Below, in pieces: positions 1 to 6,366 of a DNA stretch of 42,312 nt (the first letter of the stretch is position 1; every line of letters starts with the position of its first letter). Where the stretch lies: the NCBI GenBank assembly GCA_028714335.1, contig JAQTMM010000009.1, forward strand, positions 1 through 42,312, written 5' to 3'. The notes under the pieces were generated by a model. The model was not told where the DNA came from. It ran no database searches and saw only the letters and a list, made by a program, of their open reading frames with translations. The position numbers were made by a program, and so were the translations under genes. The DNA comes from Dehalococcoidales bacterium (GTDB lineage Bacteria > Chloroflexota > Dehalococcoidia > Dehalococcoidales > RBG-16-60-22).

Positions 1-69
1 CCCATTCACCGATATCCGCGTCAACGCTAATTAATCTCTAGACAATGAAGGTTTCTTAGAAAGGTTATC

Positions 70-279
70 ATGCTGATTTTGTGGTTCAGGAAAAAGAAGA
101 ATAATGGGAAGAATGCCACGGAAAATATGGCGAACCGCCCAGAAAAAGAACAAGAAGAAATAATTAAGCAGTTCCGCCTAGAGCATCCGGACACTACCGT
201 CAGGGACATTATGACGGAGGACGGAAGCCTGTTAACCATGGTACAGGATGTCAGGCTCTGGGCAAATATCCAGAATTAA
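70..279 (+). CDS. small hypothetical protein
   Basis: This is a 69-residue ORF with a basic, Lys/Asn-rich N-terminus (residues 5-15) and an acidic, helical remainder. I recognise no family and see no signal peptide; the hydrophobic start (MLILWF) is too short to be a membrane span. An AAAGG stretch lies a few bases before the ATG. A good hairpin terminator about 30 bp after the stop supports a real transcription unit. The alternative is a chance ORF, since nothing beyond the start, stop and terminator context backs it. Confidence 0.45.
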   Translation: MLILWFRKKKNNGKNATENMANRPEKEQEEIIKQFRLEHPDTTVRDIMTEDGSLLTMVQDVRLWANIQN

Positions 280-309
280 TAATTAACACGCTAACACCTG
301 ATGATAAAA

Positions 310-347
310 AAGCCCTCTGGCATTACAACCCGGGGGCTTATTCTTTT
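310..347 (+). terminator. rho-independent terminator after the small ORF
   Basis: An 11-position stem (arm 310-320 pairing with 329-339, with one mismatch and one G-U pair) and an 8-nt loop are followed by a T-rich run (ATTCTTTT). It sits between the small ORF and the tRNA-Lys promoter. Confidence 0.65.
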
Positions 348-359
348 GGCAATAACAGC

Positions 360-389
360 TTGTCACCGCATTTTATATAATGTTAAAAT
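360..389 (+). promoter_or_regulatory. sigma70-type promoter of tRNA-Lys
   Basis: The -35 box TTGTCA (360-365) is followed by an 18-bp spacer and the -10 box TAAAAT (384-389). Each box matches the consensus at five of six positions. The -10 ends 9 bp before the mature tRNA 5' end, as expected for a tRNA promoter. Confidence 0.6.
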
Positions 390-398
390 GTTTAGTAC

Positions 399-474
399 GG
401 GCCGCTAGCTCAACTGGCAGAGCAGATGACTCTTAATCATCAGGTTGGAGGTTCGAGTCCTCCGCGGCTCACCA
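399..474 (+). tRNA. tRNA-Lys(CTT)
   Basis: A complete cloverleaf can be read by eye. The acceptor stem 399-405 pairs with 464-470 with one G-U pair. The D stem is 408-411/420-423, the anticodon stem 425-429/437-441 with anticodon CTT at 432-434, and the T stem 447-451/459-463 with loop TTCGAGT. The 3' CCA (472-474) is encoded in the DNA. Confidence 0.97.
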
Positions 475-494
475 TTTATTTCACTACCTATTAT

Positions 495-1340
495 TTAATT
501 ATCAACCCGCCACCAGATTAACGCCCAGACAGACTTCCCCTCGTGAGTAAGGACCGGCGAGGTTTTTTGGTCGGCGAATCTTTCATTGAAAAAAGCTTCA
601 AATTTTTCCAGTTCTTTAGGCGTAAACGGGTCGGTACGCCAGGCAACGTGTTTAACGGCGTCCTCAAAATCTTTAAACTGAACGACGACTTTCGAGTAGA
701 GTAATTCCACGTTGGCGGTGACACCCATCTGGTAAAGCATATTCATCAGGTAAATATACGGAGGGTGTTTTTTCTTATTCCTGCCTATCGCTTTAAAAAC
801 CTCGAAGTCGAAAGGCAGGTGGACAACCGGGAAGGTGAGATACGCCGCCCTGCCGGCAACCGCGATGATATGAGACAGTGCAGTTTTCATTTCACCCCCC
901 ATCAATGAGCGAGAGGCAACAACAACGTCGTGCTTGGCAACGCTGCCATTAGTAAAAGCATCCTGCCACGACGAGTTTATATACGAGACATTATTTAGAC
1001 CAATTTTCTCCGCGTTGAGCTTAAGATTCTTCAGCATCTCCGACGAGATATCCAGCGCGGTTACGCTTTTGGCTTTTTTCGCCAGGGGAATAGTTAGCGT
1101 GCCCGGCCCACAGCCGATATCCAGCACCGTCCAATCCGGCTTTACCTCAATGCGGTTGAGCATCTTGGAGATATAGTCGTCCTTGTCCAAAGGCTCGCCT
1201 TCCATGACGCGGTTAATGCGTTTGGAAAAGCCATCCGCCCGTTTGTCCCATATCTCTTTAGAGGCTATCGTGTCATCAAAATGGGAACGTCCTATTTCCT
1301 TCTTCCACATGGCGTTCCAGTCAATCTTGTCAAAGTCCAA
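495..1340 (-). CDS. class I SAM-dependent methyltransferase
   Basis: This 281-residue protein carries the class I methyltransferase motif I (VLDIGCGPG, residues 72-80), with an acidic residue after the next strand (TALDISSEML). The fold covers roughly residues 50-180, and the C-terminal ~100 residues should form the acceptor-specificity region, whose substrate I cannot read. The start is TTG, one base after the fmdE stop, and no alternative start fits better, so the two genes are probably translated from one mRNA. Pairing with FmdE suggests a role in C1, pterin or metal-cofactor chemistry, which is inference from context. The first 60 residues are rich in charge and Trp and match nothing I know. 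Confidence 0.85.
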   Translation of the reverse strand: MDFDKIDWNAMWKKEIGRSHFDDTIASKEIWDKRADGFSKRINRVMEGEPLDKDDYISKMLNRIEVKPDWTVLDIGCGPGTLTIPLAKKAKSVTALDISSEMLKNLKLNAEKIGLNNVSYINSSWQDAFTNGSVAKHDVVVASRSLMGGEMKTALSHIIAVAGRAAYLTFPVVHLPFDFEVFKAIGRNKKKHPPYIYLMNMLYQMGVTANVELLYSKVVVQFKDFEDAVKHVAWRTDPFTPKELEKFEAFFNERFADQKTSPVLTHEGKSVWALIWWRVDN

Positions 1341-1341
1341 C

Positions 1342-1896
1342 CTACTTTATCTCCCGGTAATATTTTTTCTCGCCGGCGCAGGCGCGGCAGAGTACTTTGC
1401 CCTGGTTGCGCACCTCCCGCCCGTCCATTACCCGCTCGCCGCAGATGGCACATTCGGCTTTGCGGACGGGGCTGCCCGGCATGTCCGTCTCCGGTATATC
1501 CACCTTTACTTCTTCCAATGTTACCAGTTCGTTGTCGGGAATGGCGGCGAGTTTTTCTAAAGTTTTTTCAATAGTGTCTTCGTTGGGAAAGTACTGTTTA
1601 ACGGTGCCCCGCACTGCTTTCCCCGTATCGAGGTTCACGTAAGTGGCAGCGAACCTGCCGTAGTCTACGTACTTTAGCGAGCGGTGCCCCAGCGTGCAAC
1701 CAGTGACGATTTGCACGGCGTCGGTCATACAGCGGTCAATCTCGGCATAAACGATCAGGTTCTTGTTTCTTTTGCCAGGCTCAATTCCCAGGTGCTTCAT
1801 CGCCGCCAGTGATATCCTCGTCCCTAAGGCGATGCCGGCGCAAATGTGCCCGTGGAAGTCCCCCGCTTTTTTTAGATATATATCAAAGTCACTCAT
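1342..1896 (-). CDS. FmdE family protein with C-terminal zinc ribbon
   Basis: The 184-residue protein begins with the FmdE signature: an HGH motif at residues 15-17, C19, and the conserved Cys/Asp segment around C56 and C67 (DRC...VTGCTLG). A TraR-like zinc ribbon closes it, with C149-x2-C152 and C170-x2-C173. The family is named after subunit E of molybdenum formylmethanofuran dehydrogenase but is common in non-methanogenic anaerobes, where its role is poorly defined and often linked to Mo/W enzymes. It is the first gene after a promoter, a structured leader and an intrinsic terminator (1972-2189), so its transcription is probably controlled by conditional termination. The methyltransferase gene follows after 1 bp. 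The family call is firm; the function is not. Confidence 0.9.
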   Translation of the reverse strand: MSDFDIYLKKAGDFHGHICAGIALGTRISLAAMKHLGIEPGKRNKNLIVYAEIDRCMTDAVQIVTGCTLGHRSLKYVDYGRFAATYVNLDTGKAVRGTVKQYFPNEDTIEKTLEKLAAIPDNELVTLEEVKVDIPETDMPGSPVRKAECAICGERVMDGREVRNQGKVLCRACAGEKKYYREIK

Positions 1897-1971
1897 AATG
1901 CCCCCAATTTCTATGATACTTTATTTTCATTTTTGGAGAAACGGGCAGCAGGAAAAGCAGATGATGGAGAT

Positions 1972-2007
1972 AAAAAAATAGCACGACTTCTAAAGAAGCG
2001 CGCTATT
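1972..2007 (-). terminator. intrinsic terminator in the fmdE leader
   Basis: On the minus strand a 13-bp stem with one bulge (arms 1995-2007 and 1977-1990, loop of four) is followed directly by a run of seven U. It lies about 75 bp before the fmdE start codon and after the folded leader. It can therefore only control read-through into fmdE and does not end an upstream gene. Confidence 0.8.
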
Positions 2008-2010
2008 ATT

Positions 2011-2153
2011 GAATAGTCTTTCTTCACCTTCTCTCCTTTTCCAACCGGGAAGCATTACCGTTTCCAGTAATACCGTTGATCCTTCAGGAGAAGGATACCG
2101 ACTGTTCACCATATCCCCATTAGAGACTTTAGGTGAGACAGCTCCAGAGACTC
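2011..2153 (-). ncRNA. structured 5' leader, candidate riboswitch for fmdE
   Basis: Minus-strand RNA starting just after the promoter can fold into a nested multi-helix structure. Given in plus coordinates, the outer stem pairs 2148-2152 with 2015-2019. The next stem pairs 2131-2136 with 2024-2029, then 2122-2126 with 2030-2034, and an inner stem pairs 2114-2118 with 2047-2051. That stem encloses two hairpins: a perfect 7-bp one (2079-2085/2090-2096, 4-nt loop) and a 7-bp one with a single G-U (2052-2058/2067-2073, 8-nt loop). The terminator follows within a few bases. An alternative hairpin (2003-2007/2012-2016) overlaps both the terminator arm and the outer stem, which would allow switching. 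The architecture is that of a transcription-attenuating riboswitch. I cannot assign a known class: no B12 box, T-box or other consensus that I know fits. Mo/W cofactor is the ligand suggested by FmdE, but this is inference only. Confidence 0.6.
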
Positions 2154-2159
2154 TTTTTT

Positions 2160-2189
2160 ATGATATTATGATAATCGTACCACTGTCAA
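2160..2189 (-). promoter_or_regulatory. sigma70-type promoter of the fmdE leader
   Basis: On the minus strand a perfect -35 box TTGACA (2184-2189) and a -10 box TATCAT (2160-2165, five of six) are separated by 18 bp. Transcription should start near 2152-2154, exactly at the beginning of the foldable leader. Confidence 0.75.
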
Positions 2190-2199
2190 TGATTACTTT

Positions 2200-2886
2200 T
2201 TAGACATAGCGTCCGCAGGCAATACTCTCCCCGAGTTTACACCAGGTGCAATTGCCGGGCATATCTTCTGAAATCATCAATTGAGCCTCGCACTTGCCAC
2301 ACAGGCGTTCTTCGCCGGATTTCATCGGTCCGTCACAGGGAACTATTGTCATCGGACAAAGTTGAATGCAAGCCCCACACTGTATGCAAAAATCAGGTCT
2401 TTTACCAAACGGGAAATCCACGTGGCGTTCTTTGCCGCGACCAACAAAGCCCCTAGCATGGACTTTCCAGAGCTCGTTACAGGCGCGCACGCAGCGTCCG
2501 CAGAGAACGCAATCATCGTTGCGGAAAGGATAACGCACCTCTTTAACCCCACACCGCACCGCCATATCCTGAATAGCGCGGGAGTTGGGCGCCTGAGCTA
2601 CCAGCAGTTCGGCGATATTACGCCGCAGCTTTTTGACTCTTTCAGTGTCAGCCCTGATAACCATGCCTTCTTCGGCTTTAAGCGTACAGGAGGTAGTGAT
2701 ATTGGAGCGCCCGTTTACGATATGTTCAACTACGCAAAGCCGGCAAGCGCCGATATCGGAAAGGTTGCGGCTATGACACAGGTGGGGTATACAGATACCA
2801 TATTCTATTGCAGTGTCCAGAATGCTATTCCCTTTAACAGCACGAATAATAGCTCCGTTAATACTGACGTTTACGTACTGCAACAT
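2200..2886 (-). CDS. NuoG/HoxU-like iron-sulfur subunit
   Basis: The 228-residue protein corresponds to the N-terminal electron-relay part of NuoG or HoxU. A [2Fe-2S] ferredoxin domain has C37, C48, C51 and C67. Two [4Fe-4S] sites follow at C126/129/132/136 and C167/170/173/177. The His-Cys3 cluster motif usually found between them is absent here: residues 95-112 contain only one Cys and no His. Instead there is an extra C-terminal pair of CxxC motifs (C196/C199 and C213/C216) that looks like a metal knuckle. No catalytic domain is present. It is the third gene of a NuoE-NuoF-NuoG-like operon, 17 bp after the NuoF-like gene, so its job is probably to pass electrons between a flavin NADH module and a catalytic partner encoded elsewhere. 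Confidence 0.85.
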   Translation of the reverse strand: MLQYVNVSINGAIIRAVKGNSILDTAIEYGICIPHLCHSRNLSDIGACRLCVVEHIVNGRSNITTSCTLKAEEGMVIRADTERVKKLRRNIAELLVAQAPNSRAIQDMAVRCGVKEVRYPFRNDDCVLCGRCVRACNELWKVHARGFVGRGKERHVDFPFGKRPDFCIQCGACIQLCPMTIVPCDGPMKSGEERLCGKCEAQLMISEDMPGNCTWCKLGESIACGRYV

Positions 2887-2903
2887 AATGATGCCTCGCT
2901 TTC

Positions 2904-4757
2904 TTAAGCTACCGTGATAGCGTCGAATTTACATTCACTGCGGCAGATACCGCACTTCTGACAAAGCTCCGTATTTATAACGTGAGGTTCTTTTTTCGTG
3001 CCGCTGATGGCACTATGGACACACACACGTGCGCACGCGCCGCAGCCAGTGCATTTGGCAAAATCAATAGAGTAAGTAATTAAAGACCTACAAACTCCCG
3101 CCGGGCATTTGTTATCTTTAATGTGCGTTTCATATTCGTTGCGGAAGTAACGCAGAGTGGTGAGGACGGGATTCGGGGCGGTTTTACCCAGACCGCAAAG
3201 AGCGGTTTGAGATATCGTATCAGCCAACTCTTCAAGCAGGGGGATATGTTCCGGTTTGCCGCGGCCTTCGGTGATATCGGTAATGATTTCCAGCATCCGG
3301 TCAACGCCCAAACGGCACGGGACGCATTTGCCGCAGGACTCATCCTGAAGGAAGGTTAAAAAATATTTGGCGACATCAATCATGCAGGAGCTCTCGTCCA
3401 TAACCACCATGCCTCCCGACCCTACCATAGAGCCAGCCTGTGAGAGAACATCGAAGTCTATGGGCAAATTGAATTCTTTGGTGGATAGACAGCCGCCGGA
3501 AGGTCCGCCAATCTGGACGGCTTTAATGGCTTTACCATCCATCGCGCCCCCGCCGATGTCATAGATAACTTCATGGATAGGCATTCCCATGGGCACTTCA
3601 ACCAAACCGGTGTTTTTTATACGGCCGGTCAGCGCCAAGATTTTGGTGCCTTTGCTGCCCCGCGTTCCTTTACTTGCAAACCAACTAGAGCCATTGAGCA
3701 TAATTGCCGGCACGTTTGCCCATGTTTCAACATTATTCAGCACTGTGGGTTTGTGATAGAGTCCATCAACCACGGTGTGTACGTCCTTGGGGCGCGGCTC
3801 CCCTACCTTACCCTCTATTGAAGCCATGAGAGCGGTAGATTCCCCGCAGACGAAAGCCCCGCCGCCGCGTGCGATTTCAACATCGAAAGAAAAAGAAGTA
3901 CCCAGGATATTTTTCCCAAGCAATCCCATCCCACGAGCCTGTTCGACGGCAATGCGTGAGTGTTCAACGGCCACCGGATACTCATGACGGACATAAATAT
4001 ATCCCTTGTTTGCGCCAACTGCCCAGGCGCCAATCATCATACCTTCTAAAACAAGGTGGGGATTACCTTCAAGTACCCCGCGGTCCATGTATGCCCCGGG
4101 GTCGCCTTCATCGGCGTTGCAGATGACATATTTCTCATCACTGGGGGCTTCCTGGGCTTCCGACCATTTACGGCCCGTTGGGAAACCGCCACCGCCCCTG
4201 CCACGCAGTCCTGCAGCTTTTATCTCATTGATAACATCCAAAGGAGCGAGGTCTTTTAGTACCTTCGCCAGCGCGGCATATCCTCCAACAGCGATATAGT
4301 CTTCAATCGAACAGGAATCAACCTGCCGGTTATGTGATAGTATCTGTTGATCCTGTTTTTTATAAAATGGCATTTCTGCCATTGTCTTTATATGTTTGCC
4401 GGTGCCGGGGTCAGTGTAAAGGAGCCTTTCAATAACTTTTTTCCCGGCTAATGTTTGCGAAACTATTTCATACGCGTCATCCGGAGAGATGCGGCAATAA
4501 CAAATATTGCCCGGTTCAATAACCATTAAAGTCCCTTCCTCACAAAAACCAAGGCAACCAGTGACTATCAGGCGTACTTGTGAGTCAAGTCCCTGCGATG
4601 CCAGTTCCCGTCTTAATGCGTCAACGACTTCCCTGGAACGGGAGGCATGGCAACCGGGTCCGCCACACACCATCACCGTGGTGGTGTATTTGGCAAACCG
4701 GTCAGTAAGTTGACCACGCAGGTGCTCCAATTCGCGGTAGCTGTTTAGTCTGGGCAT
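2904..4757 (-). CDS. NuoF/HydB-like NADH-binding flavoprotein
   Basis: This 617-residue soluble subunit binds NAD(H) and FMN. The N-terminal thioredoxin-like [2Fe-2S] domain has C31, C36, C68 and C72. The Rossmann-like FMN/NADH domain follows, with the glycine-rich GRGGGGFP and the EGDPGAYM segment, then the SLBB domain and the NuoF [4Fe-4S] domain (ESCGKCVPC). Two C-terminal [4Fe-4S] ferredoxin motifs (CTGCGACARVC and CQKCGICRSEC) end the chain. This order is typical of HydB, HoxF and NADH-linked formate dehydrogenase beta subunits. Its ATG is adjacent to the stop of the NuoE-like gene. No hydrogenase or dehydrogenase catalytic subunit lies in the operon, so the electron acceptor or donor cannot be named. 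Confidence 0.92.
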   Translation of the reverse strand: MPRLNSYRELEHLRGQLTDRFAKYTTTVMVCGGPGCHASRSREVVDALRRELASQGLDSQVRLIVTGCLGFCEEGTLMVIEPGNICYCRISPDDAYEIVSQTLAGKKVIERLLYTDPGTGKHIKTMAEMPFYKKQDQQILSHNRQVDSCSIEDYIAVGGYAALAKVLKDLAPLDVINEIKAAGLRGRGGGGFPTGRKWSEAQEAPSDEKYVICNADEGDPGAYMDRGVLEGNPHLVLEGMMIGAWAVGANKGYIYVRHEYPVAVEHSRIAVEQARGMGLLGKNILGTSFSFDVEIARGGGAFVCGESTALMASIEGKVGEPRPKDVHTVVDGLYHKPTVLNNVETWANVPAIMLNGSSWFASKGTRGSKGTKILALTGRIKNTGLVEVPMGMPIHEVIYDIGGGAMDGKAIKAVQIGGPSGGCLSTKEFNLPIDFDVLSQAGSMVGSGGMVVMDESSCMIDVAKYFLTFLQDESCGKCVPCRLGVDRMLEIITDITEGRGKPEHIPLLEELADTISQTALCGLGKTAPNPVLTTLRYFRNEYETHIKDNKCPAGVCRSLITYSIDFAKCTGCGACARVCVHSAISGTKKEPHVINTELCQKCGICRSECKFDAITVA

Positions 4758-5228
4758 TTACTTAACCTCCGCTTTCTGACGCAGAGTCCCGATGAGTTTA
4801 CGGAGTTTCAAGGGATTCATGTGGTCATGATACGTGCCATTCTGGGCAACAATGGGACCTTGAGCGCAGGCGCCAAGGCAATTGACCGATTCGATAGAAA
4901 ACAACCCGTCGGAGGTTACTTCGCCCGGCTTAATACTTAATTGTTCGATGGCATACTCAATAAGTAATTTGGAGTTGCGCACATGGCAGGCTGTGCCGGT
5001 ACAAAACGTAAGCACATATTTGCCTGCGGGCTGCAATCTGAAAGCCTTATAGAAAGAAGCGACCCTATAGACATCAATAAGCGGCACACCAAGCTCATTG
5101 GACAGAGTTCTTATAGCTTCTTCAGACACATAACCGAATTTTTCCTGGATATCCTGCATAGCCTCGATGAGTTGTTGGGGCTGACTGCGGCGTTTTTCCA
5201 GGATTTGAGCATAAGTTGAGGATGGCAT
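4758..5228 (-). CDS. NuoE/HydC-like [2Fe-2S] subunit
   Basis: The 156-residue protein has the NuoE layout: an N-terminal helical bundle and a C-terminal thioredoxin-like fold with the four ligands of one [2Fe-2S] cluster (FCTGTACHV and NCLGACAQGP). It is the first gene of the minus-strand trio and ends directly against the NuoF-like ATG. A purine-rich stretch (CAGGGGGTAATT) precedes the ATG. Together with the next two subunits it forms a diaphorase-like module. The promoter should lie in 5229-5352, shared with the divergent regulator, but I cannot place clear -35/-10 boxes. Confidence 0.92.
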   Translation of the reverse strand: MPSSTYAQILEKRRSQPQQLIEAMQDIQEKFGYVSEEAIRTLSNELGVPLIDVYRVASFYKAFRLQPAGKYVLTFCTGTACHVRNSKLLIEYAIEQLSIKPGEVTSDGLFSIESVNCLGACAQGPIVAQNGTYHDHMNPLKLRKLIGTLRQKAEVK

Positions 5229-5314
5229 AATTACCCCCTGCGGCAGACGTTCGTTTGATTACTCTTACGATAACTGATAACATAGTCTAAGTAAATACGG
5301 AATTATTACGTATA

Positions 5315-5339
5315 TAATGCCTATTATTTATAGGCATTA
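5315..5339. promoter_or_regulatory. 9-bp inverted repeat, candidate operator
   Basis: TAATGCCTA and its exact reverse complement TAGGCATTA are separated by 7 bp. The left arm overlaps a TATAAT sequence (5313-5318) that could be the -10 box of the regulator gene starting at 5353. The position suits autoregulation or control of the divergent NuoEFG-like operon, but the binding protein is unknown. Confidence 0.55.
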
Positions 5340-5352
5340 GATTGAAGGGCCT

Positions 5353-6336
5353 ATGACTGATAAAGGCGGCAAAATAAACTCTGGAGAGTCTTCTTCTTTT
5401 ATCCCGAAAGACCTGGCCAAATTGTGGCGTATCCCCTTCCCTAGCGATACCGAAACCTATAAGGTTGAAGTAGCCTTACACGAGCGCATTAAAGAATTGA
5501 ACTGCCTCTACGGCATCTCGCAGCTTGCGGAACGCAATTTGGATTCACTTGATAACCTGCTCCAGGAACTGGTGAATTTTTTACCCTTTTCCTGGCAGTA
5601 CCCCGAAGTAACCGCTGCACGAATACTGTTTAAAGGAAAAACTTACACCAGCGACGGATTCACCATGACCAACTGGCGGCAATCAGCGCAAATCTACATG
5701 TATCATGAACCGGTTGGAGAATGCTGTATTGTCTATCTTGAAGAATGCCCGCCGTCAGACGAAGGCCCGTTTATGAAGGAAGAACGCGCCCTGCTGGATG
5801 CGGTAGCCGAACAAATCGGCACTATTGCCACCAGGATTTCCGCCGACCTGGAATTACTGGAAACCAACCGACAATTAACACTAGAGCGGAAAGCTTTGCA
5901 GGAAACCAATACCGCTTTACGGACTTTAATGGCGCGCATCGAACAGGAGAAACAGGAAATCCACCGCGATATTATGATGAATGTTGAAAAAATCCTGATG
6001 CCCATTCTTAACGCCCTGACTCCCCAGTTATCGCAGGCTCAAGGGAATTACTTGGAACTGTTAAAAAAGAACTTGCAAGACATTACATCGCCGTTCATTA
6101 GTAAATTATCGCTTGCCTATCAGTCCTTAACGCCCACGGAAAATGTCATCTGTAATATGATTCGTAATGGTATGGGCACTAAAGAAATTGCCGCAATGAG
6201 AGGGGTTGCCGAAGCCACGATAAACCATCACCGGGAAAAAATCCGGCGGAAATTAAAAATCACTAATCATAGTATCAATTTAGCGACATTTTTACAGTCA
6301 AATATCTTGGATGCCAAACAAGATATTCTCAATTAG
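5353..6336 (+). CDS. LuxR-type HTH transcriptional regulator with GAF-like sensor
   Basis: The 327-residue protein has three parts. Residues ~35-165 look like a GAF-type sensor fold, with no obvious metal or haem motif. Residues ~165-215 form a strongly charged coiled coil. Residues 259-316 form a GerE/LuxR helix-turn-helix (LTPTENVICN, then GTKEIAAMRGVAEATINHH). Regulators of this shape are frequent in anaerobes near respiratory or C1 gene clusters. It is transcribed away from the NuoEFG-like operon and towards the hydrogenase operon, so it may control either. A perfect inverted repeat sits immediately upstream of its start. The HTH assignment is firm; the GAF assignment is by pattern only. 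Confidence 0.85.
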   Translation: MTDKGGKINSGESSSFIPKDLAKLWRIPFPSDTETYKVEVALHERIKELNCLYGISQLAERNLDSLDNLLQELVNFLPFSWQYPEVTAARILFKGKTYTSDGFTMTNWRQSAQIYMYHEPVGECCIVYLEECPPSDEGPFMKEERALLDAVAEQIGTIATRISADLELLETNRQLTLERKALQETNTALRTLMARIEQEKQEIHRDIMMNVEKILMPILNALTPQLSQAQGNYLELLKKNLQDITSPFISKLSLAYQSLTPTENVICNMIRNGMGTKEIAAMRGVAEATINHHREKIRRKLKITNHSINLATFLQSNILDAKQDILN

Positions 6337-6366
6337 TTTCCTAGTAAAATACTATTTAATAGGCTT

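Noticed and set aside
2011-2153. Cobalamin riboswitch or T-box in the fmdE leader
   Set aside because: There is no B12 box (GCCACTG type) and no T-box sequence before the terminator, and the helix order differs from both.
2009-2203. 64-codon plus-strand ORF upstream of fmdE
   Set aside because: It lies antisense to the folded leader and its promoter, has no ribosome-binding site and no recognisable protein features. The RNA interpretation explains the sequence better.
6337-6366. Terminator between the LuxR-type gene and hydB
   Set aside because: Only short imperfect pairings (such as AGTA/TACT) are possible in the 30-bp gap, without a stable stem.
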